In this document: positions 18,318-25,892 of the stretch, piece after piece
Numbering within the stretch: the stretch's first letter is position 1
Layout: each line of letters starts with the position of its first letter
DNA from: Willaertia magna
Taxonomy: Eukaryota > Heterolobosea > Eutetramitea > Acrasida > Naegleriidae
Length of the DNA stretch: 25,892 bases
Assembly (NCBI GenBank): GCA_902984215.1
Contig: CADWAF010003470.1
Location: 1-25,892, forward strand
Direction of reading: 5' to 3'
The notes under the pieces: model-generated
Told to the model about the DNA's origin: nothing
Seen by the model: only the letters and a program-made list of their open reading frames with translations
The model's database searches: none
Made by a program: the position numbers and the translations under genes

Positions 18318-19360
18318 ATGATCAACGTTATGGTAAATTATAACAAAAGAGAAAATAAGAACAATGATTTAGTTGAAATAGTAAAACCAGAAAGTGCAAA
18401 GGAGAACAATGAAAGAGTTATGAATAGATTATCGGAAATAATGGAGAAGGAAAAATTACTGCCACCAATATCTCCATTTAAACATCAACTATTCCAACAA
18501 AATGGGTCTCCAATTGATGCTATCCTAAAAGAACAAAAACATTTACTGGAAGATACCATTAAGAAAGCTGATCAAGTAAGCGGGATAGAAAGGATTCAAT
18601 TACAACATCAAATACATGAAATGAAAAAACGATGGCATAGAACCTTAATAGAAGTAAGTAAGATGAGGAAATAAAAATTTAATTAAAAGTTTGATGTTAA
18701 TAGAATGAAGAACAAAAAAAGATGATGTTTGTACTTCATGAATCTACATTACTGGAAGTAAATGAAGATCAACCAAATATAATAAAGTTTGTAGAAAGAA
18801 AGCCTAAAAATTCTACGAAGAAATATAATCGAGTTATTTCTACAAGTTTTCCTCCTGAGGCTCCTAAATATAACAACTTTTTCAAACCATTTACATCAAG
18901 ATCTAGCCCTCCAAAATCAAATGATAATGCTTATAATGGCGTGTATAATACTGAAGAGCTGACAAAGGATGTGATGAAATTTAAGGAATATGTTGGGATG
19001 AGTAAAAATCCATTGTATGTACTTCCAAAAAGGAAACAGTTTAAACTTCAAAAAAAACCAGATATCAATTTTGATGGTGGTCAATTGCACAAATCAACTG
19101 TTGACGGTAAGGTTATAAAAGAAGAAACAAAATCAATTTATAGAGATATATTACCTGATATTTCAAGCCCTGGTTTGAAAACAAAACAAGATAAGCTTAC
19201 TTATTTCACCCAACAAAGAAAGCTAGCTCCAATAAACAAAATAATATCAACTGACCCGTCTGAAAGAAGAGATGCTATATTGAAACTAATTTATAGAGAT
19301 AGACAATCTCAAGTGAATAATTTTCAACTGGAAATTCAACAACAACAGAATAAAACGTAA
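18318..19360 (+). CDS. Helical protein of unknown function
   Basis: I do not recognise a family. The model is join(18318..18653,18704..19360), 330 residues, with a 50-nt phase-0 intron that begins GTAAGT and ends AATAG. Splicing joins RTLIE to NEEQKKMM in frame; without it the protein stops at 18674. Residues about 20-125 are predicted-helical and highly charged, with a heptad-like stretch around DAILKEQKHLLEDTIKKA. The second half is Lys/Pro-rich and probably disordered, ending in a Gln-rich helix. There is no membrane segment or signal peptide. A second Met at 18330 is an alternative start. Confidence 0.7.
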
Positions 19361-19428
19361 TTCTGGAAGAAAAATAGAAAGGTTTAAAAGGTCGTTGCCT
19401 CCAAAAAGATTTTAGTAATAGAAAAAAA

Positions 19429-19437
19429 GCGCCAAAA
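19429..19437. promoter_or_regulatory. E2F-like site before syntaxin
   Basis: GCGCCAAAA, the reverse complement of TTTTGGCGC, ends six bases before the syntaxin ATG. It fits the E2F consensus but stands alone, and being so near the start codon it may well lie within the transcript. Confidence 0.25.
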
Positions 19438-19443
19438 GACTTA

Positions 19444-20473
19444 ATGTCTTATCATCCCTTAGAAAAAATGAATGATAGAATAAGAGACTTGAAGGTAAGT
19501 GAGCTTTAGAACACTGATTTCTTAAGGCTATCCTAAATCTAAGAGAAGAGCTGGAGATAATGTTCAAGATGTTTCTGATATAGAACTTAGAGATTTAGAA
19601 ACAGGTGAGGGCGGATATGCAAACGGAAAACTTATACCAGAAGACTCTGAGTTTGTTTCAAGCTTCTTTGAACAAGTGTCCGAAATTAAGACAGCAATAG
19701 CAAAAATAGATACCAATGCAACAAAGATAAACAAAACATTTGAAAGTCTTAGAGCTATCCCTAAGACTGGAAATAATAAAAAGTATCTAGACCTCAAACA
19801 ACAATACGACTCTTTAATTGAGGAAACTGAAGAGGAGTTAAAAACTGTTAAACCTCAACTAGAAAAGATGGGAAGAGATATCAAGAAATTGCCTGAAAAT
19901 TGTGCAGAAAGAAGAATGAGAGAAAATCAACAATCAACCTTAACACAGGAATTCTTTACTGTCGTTCAACGATTTAATGGAATACAGGCCGCCTGTAAAT
20001 CAACATACGAAGAAGATTTAAAGAGAAATTTGAGCTACATGTACGAAGAGGATGAAGTTGAACAAATAATGGAAAGTGGTGTTGATATGGATACCATCTA
20101 TAGTAAATTCCTTTTGAAGAAATCAACTGACAACACTGTAAAAGCAAAATACCAAGAAATTAAGGAAACACATGAAGATTTGAAGAAATTAGAAATGTCA
20201 ATGAATGAATTACAAGATATGTTCAGGGACCTTCACACGTTAATTATGATGCAACAAGATTTAATAGACAACATTGAGGACAATGTATTAAGGAGTGTGG
20301 ACTATGTAGAAAAAGGTGTTAAAAATCTGAAGACTGCTAAGAAATTAGCTGACAAAGGAAGAAGTATGAAATGTATATTACTTGTTTGTTTTATAATTAT
20401 ACTTATAGTTGTAGCTTTAATAGCTGCAGGTGTCATTGCAATAGTACTCCCAATACAACTCACCAAAAAATAA
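19444..20473 (+). CDS. Syntaxin (Qa-SNARE)
   Basis: The preferred model is join(19444..19494,19544..20473), 326 residues, with a 49-nt phase-0 intron. The 17-residue first exon (MSYHPLEKMNDRIRDLK) matches the 'MxDRxxEL' start of syntaxins. An N-terminal three-helix Habc region begins with SSFFEQVSEIKTAI, as in syntaxin 1. The SNARE motif spans about 235-290 with the zero-layer Gln254 (MMQ-QDLIDNIE) and VDYVEKGV. A C-terminal membrane anchor (about 293-317) follows, with only a few residues after it. It should mediate vesicle fusion, most like plasma-membrane syntaxins. The acceptor at 19543 is chosen because the nearer AG at 19525 would put a stop in frame. Confidence 0.9.
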
Positions 20474-20818
20474 ATTCTTTGTAAAGTAATTCTGTGTGTT
20501 GTTTTAGAATTCAAAAAATCTATTAGATTGATGTAAAATTTAGATTCCATAGATTTAGACAAAGAAGATTAATATTTATGCTCTAATCATATCAATGATC
20601 CGAATATACAAGAATTAATCAGAATATTATCAAAATCATAAGAATATCAGAAGTAAGAGATCCATTTGAAAACTTCCGACTAAGATTTTTTCTATTAATC
20701 TTCTTTCATTATTCAGAAAATTCACTCTCATAATTTCTTTCATTCTTTATTTTCAATCCAAGATGTTCTACTATCATCTCTTATTATATTACATCTTTAG
20801 GTTACTCAGCAATTTACA
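20474..20818. other. Convergent 3' region, no gene seen
   Basis: This 345-bp stretch lies between the stop codons of syntaxin (plus) and the RRM protein (minus) and must hold both 3' UTRs. It is AT-rich with scattered stops on both strands. I looked for a small RNA with snoRNA C/D boxes and found no convincing pair. Confidence 0.5.
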
Positions 20819-21818
20819 TTAATATTGACGTGGGCTTGGTGGACCTACAATTCCCAATAATTTTTACATTCAATTGAGTTAATAAAAAAAGTCAATCTAC
20901 TTTCATAATTAAATTAAAAACTTACCTGGTGGAGATCTTCTACCTCCTCCATAATGTCTAGGTGGTGACATTGGTGGTGGAGATCTTCTTCTAAATCTAC
21001 CTCCTCCTCCAGAATATGGTGGAGGTGGAGAATGACTTCTTCGAGGACTTAATGGAGGACCTCTTCCATAAGGTGGAGATCTTCTATGATATGGACTATA
21101 ACGATGACTATATCTGCCACCACCTCCTCCAGGTGGACCTCTTCTATGTGGTGGACCTCCAAATCTTCTTCCACCTCTTCCTCTACCTCTTCCTGGGAAT
21201 CCTAGTTCTCTCTTTTTATCTTTACCAATATCAAAATCTACTCTCCAACTAGCTCCTTCTTCTCCTGGAATAACTCCATTCTTAACTGCATCAAAGGCTT
21301 GTTCAGCATCTTCTCTATTCTTAAACTTAATGAAACAATATCCTAATGAACGTCCGTTTTGAGTAACACCAAGAGTAATTTCTGTAATTTCTCCAAACTT
21401 ATCAAACTTTTCTTTAATTTCCTTTTCTGTGAATTGATAAGGAATACGTCCAACGAAAAGTGTAGTTGAAGCTTTCTTTTCTTGTTCTTCCATGTTATAA
21501 ACTTCTTGTGGTGGTGGACCTCTTCTATAATCACGGTAATCTCTATCATCTCTGTCATCTCTTCTGTAATCATCTCTCATATCATCCCTTCTGAAATCAT
21601 CTCTTCTCATATCGTCTCTTCTAAAATCATCTCTTCTATCATCATATCTTCTTGGGGAACCTCCTCCATGATAATGATTTCCGCCTCCAGGTGAATGTGG
21701 AGGACTTCTTGGTGGACTTCTAGGTGATAATGGTTCAGACTGTGTTTTATTTGATTAAATGTTAATAACAAACGAATATTTTTAATTTTCTTTCTTAAGG
21801 TTAGATTTTACTTACCAT
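20819..21818 (-). CDS. CBP20-like RRM protein with RS/RGG tails
   Basis: The spliced CDS is complement(join(20819..20844,20926..21739,21816..21818)), 280 residues; introns are 81 and 76 nt. The first coding exon is only the ATG, and the last adds PPSPRQY. An Arg/Asp- and Ser/Pro-rich N terminus precedes one RRM (about 93-172) with RNP2 LFVGRI and RNP1 RSLGYCFIKF. The RRM and its end, RVDFDIG..KRELG, resemble the cap-binding subunit CBP20 (plant form RVDFDWG), keeping the two Asp residues (169, 171) that hold the cap base; the stacking Tyr of RNP2 is Phe96. The C-terminal 100 residues are RGRGRGG, then SPPP/RRSP repeats typical of SR splicing factors. It is a nuclear RNA-binding protein; cap-binding subunit or SR-type factor is unresolved. 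Confidence 0.83.
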
Positions 21819-22080
21819 TTTTTTTTTATTTAAAAAATTAAAATTAAAACTGCTGCTGCTTGAAGTAATAGATTGAAACAACTGCTAAGGGTTGGTTGTT
21901 TTATTTGTCAGTGTGGCTTAGAAGAACATCAAAGAAAGTAAATGAGAATGGTTTTGTTAGAACTTGATAGCGATGAAAACTCCATCTAACAGTAAACAAT
22001 TTGTTGAACATGCGTTTTATAATTATTGTAAAAAATTTAAGTTTTATTTGTTTAAGAACAGTATTATATTATTGTAAAAA
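21819..22080. promoter_or_regulatory. Divergent promoter of two RNA-processing genes
   Basis: The 262 bp between the start codons of the RRM protein (minus) and YJU2B (plus) must serve both. A 15-bp direct repeat, ATTATTGTAAAAAAT, lies at 22022-22036 and 22068-22082, the second copy overlapping the YJU2B ATG. No named factor site is evident. Confidence 0.45.
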
Positions 22081-23122
22081 ATGGCTGAAAGAAAGGCAAC
22101 TAATAAATATATTCCTCCCGATTTTGATCCAAAAAAACATAATTCAATTAATTCTTTTAGAAACAGTCATCCTTTGAGACAAAGGGCAAGTAAATTAAAA
22201 TCTGAAGGAATTTTAGTTATAAGATTTGAATTACCTTATAACGCTATTTGTACTTCATGTAATTGTAACATCGGAGCAGGAACAAGATTTAACGCTGAAA
22301 AACAACAAGATGGAAATTATTTATCAAGTCCAATCTATAAATTTTCTATGAAATGTCCAAATTGTAAAGAATTAATGATTATCCATACAGATCCTAAAAA
22401 CCATGAATATAATTGTACAAGTGGTATCAAGTGGAGAACAAGAACTTTTCAATATGAAGAAACTGATAATGCTCCCTATTTTGATGTTCCCTCTGATAAT
22501 GAAAAAGAAAAGAATGCTATGGATAAAATTGAACATGAAGTTGAAGATATCCAAAAGGCTGAAATCTTATTACCAAATATTGAGAAATTATATCAAATTC
22601 AAAAACATCATTTTCATGATGATTATTCTTCAAGTAGAAAGTTAAGGGATATACATAGGAAAATAAGGAAGAAGGAAAAACAAGAGGTAGAAAGGGTTAA
22701 AAACACTTTAGGGGAAGGTTTTGTTAGTGAAAATGGTGTTTTATTAAAGGAGAAACCTGAAGACTCATTAATTGCTAAGGAAGCATTTAGTTCAAGAGTT
22801 CTTCATAAAGAGCGGTAAGTAGAAATATGTAATTTATATTTTTCGATTGACTCGTGTGATATTTGAAACAAATTGAAGTACAAGTACTATGAAATCTATT
22901 TTCTCTGAAGGCAAAAGAGGTGTTGATTTAAATAATCCAAAATTAATGATGAAAATGGGTCAAAAGTTAAAACAGTTAAAGAAGGATGTAAATAATTCGA
23001 ACGAGGTCAACTTGGTGGGTGGTACTGAGCTAAGTGATATTAACAGTGAAAAAGAAAAAAAGAAAAGGAAACGATGTGCCAGCTCTTCATCTAGTTTATC
23101 AAACTTGTGTGATTATGAATAA
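22081..23122 (+). CDS. YJU2B: Splicing factor YJU2B/CCDC130 family
   Basis: The CDS is join(22081..22814,22879..23122), 325 residues, with a 64-nt phase-2 intron. The N terminus, MAERKATNKYIPPDFDPKKH then HPLRQRASKL and GILVIRFELPYN, is the family hallmark. Two Cys pairs (CTSC and CPNC), with AEKQQ and SPIYKFSMKC between, form the zinc-binding core. A charged helical middle and a Lys-rich tail (KKKRKR) with a Ser run follow. CWC16/YJU2-type proteins join the spliceosome around the catalytic steps. The first exon alone would end at HKER (22818); the second exon continues in frame with the Lys/Ser tail. A second in-frame acceptor six bases downstream (exon from 22885) is possible. Confidence 0.93.
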
Positions 23123-23270
23123 ATTTATTTCTTTAAATTACAAAATACTTTCTTGGCAGTGGAATTTTTGAAAAATTTACAATCTGCTTTAAACTATTTA
23201 TAAATAATAGTTCGAATACCAACATTAAACAGTTTCACTATAAATTATCCTTCAATAAAACTCAATTCAT

Positions 23271-24080
23271 CTATTTACTTTCCTTCTTCTTTTCTTTTTG
23301 TATTTTATTTATTTTTTGTAATTCATTATTTATTTTTCTTTTCTCTGACATTGTTTTCTTCTTTTTATTACTTGTTTTTGTAACTTTTGTATTTTCCAAT
23401 TGTAATTTAATTTCTTTTGCCTTTTCATTAATTAATTTTGACTCATCTTCTTCATTATTCACTCCTTCATAGTTATCTCCAACAATAAATTTAGATAAAT
23501 TTTCCTTTTCTTCGTCATCAGAATTTTCTAAATATCCAAATTTTCTCTTTTTTTCTTCTTTTGATTCTTCATCTTCATCATCTTCTTCAGAGATTTCACT
23601 CTCATCAGAGAATATCATTTCTTTTGTTTCATTCTTCTTTTTTGAGAGTATTCCATCCTCTTCTTCATCTTCTGAAAAGAGTAAATTATTCTTTTCTTTC
23701 AGTTCTTCATTTCGTTCTTCTTCATCAGAAAGATCATCAAATAATGAAACTTTTTCTCTCTTCCCTGTAATTGGTATTTTATGAATTTTTTCATTGTAAA
23801 GATAATCAGTTATGTTATTATTATATTTTTGATTTAATTTTTGTGTAAATATTTCAGATAACAATTGTAAAGTAGTATCATTTAATTTTTGTGTTGACAC
23901 CAATGGTATAGTATTTTCAGTTTTTGTAATTTTGGTGGTTGGTTTAAATTTTTGTAAAGTATTATTGTTATTTAATTTATAACTATAATTTATTTGATGT
24001 GTTTTAAAAATTGAATTTTCGGAATTGTCTTGATTTTCAGTAAAGATGGCATAAATTTTCTCTTCTAACTTTGAAGACAT
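23271..24080 (-). CDS. Acidic/basic low-complexity protein, unknown
   Basis: The 269-residue single-exon protein matches no family I can name. Residues 1-110 are Asn/Lys/Thr-rich with a possible helix (TTLQLLSEIFTQKLNQK). The centre (about 115-215) is a series of acidic blocks, several of SDEE or SEDEEE form, which resemble casein-kinase-2 targets of nuclear and nucleolar proteins. The last 50 residues are Lys-rich (NKKKKTMSEKRK) and could be a nuclear signal and nucleic-acid-binding tail. A chromatin or ribosome-biogenesis role is plausible but unproven. Confidence 0.7.
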   Translation of the reverse strand: MSSKLEEKIYAIFTENQDNSENSIFKTHQINYSYKLNNNNTLQKFKPTTKITKTENTIPLVSTQKLNDTTLQLLSEIFTQKLNQKYNNNITDYLYNEKIHKIPITGKREKVSLFDDLSDEEERNEELKEKNNLLFSEDEEEDGILSKKKNETKEMIFSDESEISEEDDEDEESKEEKKRKFGYLENSDDEEKENLSKFIVGDNYEGVNNEEDESKLINEKAKEIKLQLENTKVTKTSNKKKKTMSEKRKINNELQKINKIQKEKKKESK

Positions 24081-24325
24081 TTTTTTTAATTGTTGTAAGC
24101 AGTTGCTATTTGCAGCAAACAGTAAGTCTTGAATGAACCTGTTCTTTTAAAAAACAAATCCCTTTGGTCAAACTTATACTTTCAATTAATATATTTCTAA
24201 ATGTTTTCCATTTTGTTAGTTTCCTAGTGTCTAAAAAGAAGATGCCAGCAAAGCGTTCCATGCCTTACTTTTATTTTAAGATTAAAAAAAAAATTAAAAT
24301 CAATAAAAATTTAAAAAAAAAATAA
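24081..24325. promoter_or_regulatory. Divergent promoter region
   Basis: This 245-bp gap separates the starts of the acidic protein (minus) and the TMEM181-like gene (plus). It ends in long A runs just before the ATG at 24326. I see no specific regulatory site. Confidence 0.35.
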
Positions 24326-25867
24326 ATGCAAAAAGTTAAGATTCAAAGTGCTGCTGAGAAATCTAAACTTTTCTATGAAGTTGCTCCTATATGGTTTGTA
24401 ATATTTGTTTATCTAATCCTAGCCTTGTTTTTTGCAGGATTAGCCATTGCAGGACTATTCGGACCAGATCCAATTGAAACTGTAGGAAGTACAGAAGGTA
24501 TCAAAACCTTTAACGAAACTGATTTTAAACAAATACTTTCAGGTACAACTGAAATTGTAGGCTATTTTAATGAAGTAAATGTTTTTAATGATGAAATTGA
24601 CTTTACCGTGAAATTCTTCCCAGGCCCTTTATCAAAAAACAAGTTTGGATTTCAAGAAGATCTAGAAATGGAGATTGAATTAGAAGGAAGTAATCAAGAG
24701 ATTACACAAGACAATCCAGGTACAAAGTTAACGATTGAGAAACAAAAACATACAAGGTTGTTAAATTGTCCACAAAAAGATGTTTTTGGTAAGGTAATGG
24801 AGGAATGTATTCCTGTTAGTTTATTTCATTTAAATACTATTAATTATAAGTTTTATAGAGCTAAAATTAGAATATTAAATCAAGGGGTACAAGCTGATAA
24901 GGGAATGTTTGAACCTAAATTACAATTTCAATATACTGCAATGAATGATAGTTTTACTAGATATGAAATTGGTTTTAGATATGCTTTTTTAATTACTTCA
25001 ATTTTAATATTTGTTTTATTTATTATATTTACAAGATTTAAAGTAAGTAATATTGTAAAGTATTTAAAATATTTATTAAAATAATTTTAGCAACAATTTA
25101 GAGTATGGCATACAGAACAAAAATGGATTGCATTCATGTTATTTGGATTAATATTTTATAATAATCCATTTTATATTATTCAATATTATAGTGATATATT
25201 TTTATTTCCATTAATTAATATTATATTTAGAGTATCATTTATAGCTGTACTTTTATTAAGTTTCTTAATATTTTCACATTCTATTTATGCAAAAGATAAT
25301 GATAAAGGAATAATTGGATTTTATTTACCTAAAATATTATTAATTGGATTATTATGGGCATTAACAGTTTTATCATTTATTTTTACACAAATAAGTAAGA
25401 AAACAGATCCTGCTTATTCATTTGAAGAATTTTCATTTGCTGGATATGTATCATTAGCAATTGTAATTTTATTTATAATTTATGTTCTTCAATTAGGATA
25501 TTATATAATTAGAGGTGTTACAATGATGAAAGAATTACCAATGAAATATGCATCTAAATTTAAATTAGTTTATGGTGTCACAATAGCTGTATTAGTTTTT
25601 GCAATTATTGCAACTGTAGTTTCTTATTCTTTAGGAAAACTTTCATTTTTCTTGTTTTTGACTTCTCATGCTATTTTAAATTTATATCCATTTACTTTAG
25701 CTTTATTCTTTTTACCTTCAAATGAAAAGTATTATTCATCTGATGAAGATAGAAGTGATATTAGAATATTACAATCTGGAGGTGAAAATATATTTGGTGA
25801 AGATGATGAAGAAGAATTGGTTATTGAACAAGAACTACAAGAAGAAATTAATCAACAACGACGTTAA
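24326..25867 (+). CDS. TMEM181/Wntless-family membrane protein
   Basis: The CDS is join(24326..25042,25091..25867), 497 residues, with a 48-nt phase-0 intron beginning GTAAGT. One hydrophobic helix (about 21-46) is followed by a lumenal beta-rich domain (about 47-215). A second helix precedes the motif RVWHTEQKWIAFMLFGLIFYNNP, and about six more helices follow. The tail is acidic and cytosolic (SSDEDRSD, EDDEEE). This is the architecture of GOST proteins (GOLD-like lumenal domain plus seven helices), and the W-x-x-EQKW..NNP motif points to TMEM181 and the Wnt-secretion factor Wntless. It probably works in Golgi or endosomal membrane traffic. Without splicing the first exon would end at 25084 after one helix pair. 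Its exact orthologue is uncertain. Confidence 0.8.
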
Positions 25868-25892
25868 ATAAATTATTTATTGTAACATTTAT
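25868..25892. other. 3' flank of last gene
   Basis: The final 25 bases follow the stop codon of the TMEM181-like gene and hold only AT-rich 3' UTR sequence. Confidence 0.5.

Noticed and set aside
19495..19525. Short 31-nt intron in the syntaxin ending at the first AG after CTT
   Set aside because: Joining there shifts the frame and meets a stop within about 20 codons, whereas the acceptor at 19543 keeps the syntaxin frame.
20474..20818. Possible C/D-box small nucleolar RNA between convergent genes
   Set aside because: I found no properly spaced RTGATGA and CTGA boxes with a closing stem on either strand.
21016..21694. Plus-strand open frames opposite the RRM protein
   Set aside because: They are shadows of the Arg/Asp and Gly/Pro codon repeats; the minus strand encodes a clear RRM with RNP motifs.
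23561..23770. His/Leu-rich plus-strand frame
   Set aside because: Antisense of the Glu/Asp/Ser codon runs of the acidic protein on the minus strand.

Overview
This is nuclear DNA of a free-living protist: AT-rich, gene-dense, standard genetic code, with very short introns and proteins full of Asn/Gln runs. The mix (sestrin, a MAD/BUB checkpoint protein, a plasma-membrane-type syntaxin, a fungal-style Zn2Cys6 regulator, acyl-CoA oxidase, tiny GTAAGT introns) suggests a heterolobosean amoeba of the Naegleria/Willaertia kind. That placement is an inference from gene content, not a proven assignment. No virus, transposon, CRISPR array or bacterial operon is visible.

Layout. 1-779: one tRNA-Arg(TCG) gene in otherwise empty AT-rich DNA. 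780-8388 (all minus strand): a 1,049-residue PAC2-sestrin fusion (4 exons), a 5'-truncated cytochrome P450, an ER-lumenal DnaJ protein and a GATA-like zinc-finger protein (3 exons). A 379-bp divergent promoter follows. 8768-13166 (plus strand): glutathione synthetase, a Zn2Cys6 transcription factor, a small membrane protein (COA1/TIM21-like at best) and a charged coiled-coil protein, spaced 58, 85 and 14 bp apart. 13187-18117 (minus): a MAD3/BUBR1-like pseudokinase and an acyl-CoA oxidase, separated by 58 bp that hold two E2F-type sites. 18318-20473 (plus): an unrecognised helical protein and a syntaxin. 20819-21818 (minus): a CBP20-like RRM protein with RS/RGG tails. It is head-to-head with the splicing factor YJU2B/CCDC130 (22081-23122, plus). 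23271-24080 (minus): an acidic protein of unknown role. 24326-25867 (plus): a TMEM181/Wntless-family seven-helix membrane protein.

Thirteen introns can be placed from reading frame and splice signals. They are 42-81 nt long and every one begins GTAAGT. Several genes would lose domain-critical residues without splicing; in the zinc-finger protein the last Cys ligand exists only after splicing.

The most notable item is the fusion of an archaeal-type PAC2 (proteasome-assembly-chaperone family) domain to a full sestrin. The sestrin keeps the GATOR2-contact Asp pair and the leucine-anchoring Arg and Glu, but differs at other pocket residues. Second is the checkpoint pseudokinase with a palindromic E2F site just upstream of its start codon, which suggests cell-cycle-regulated transcription.
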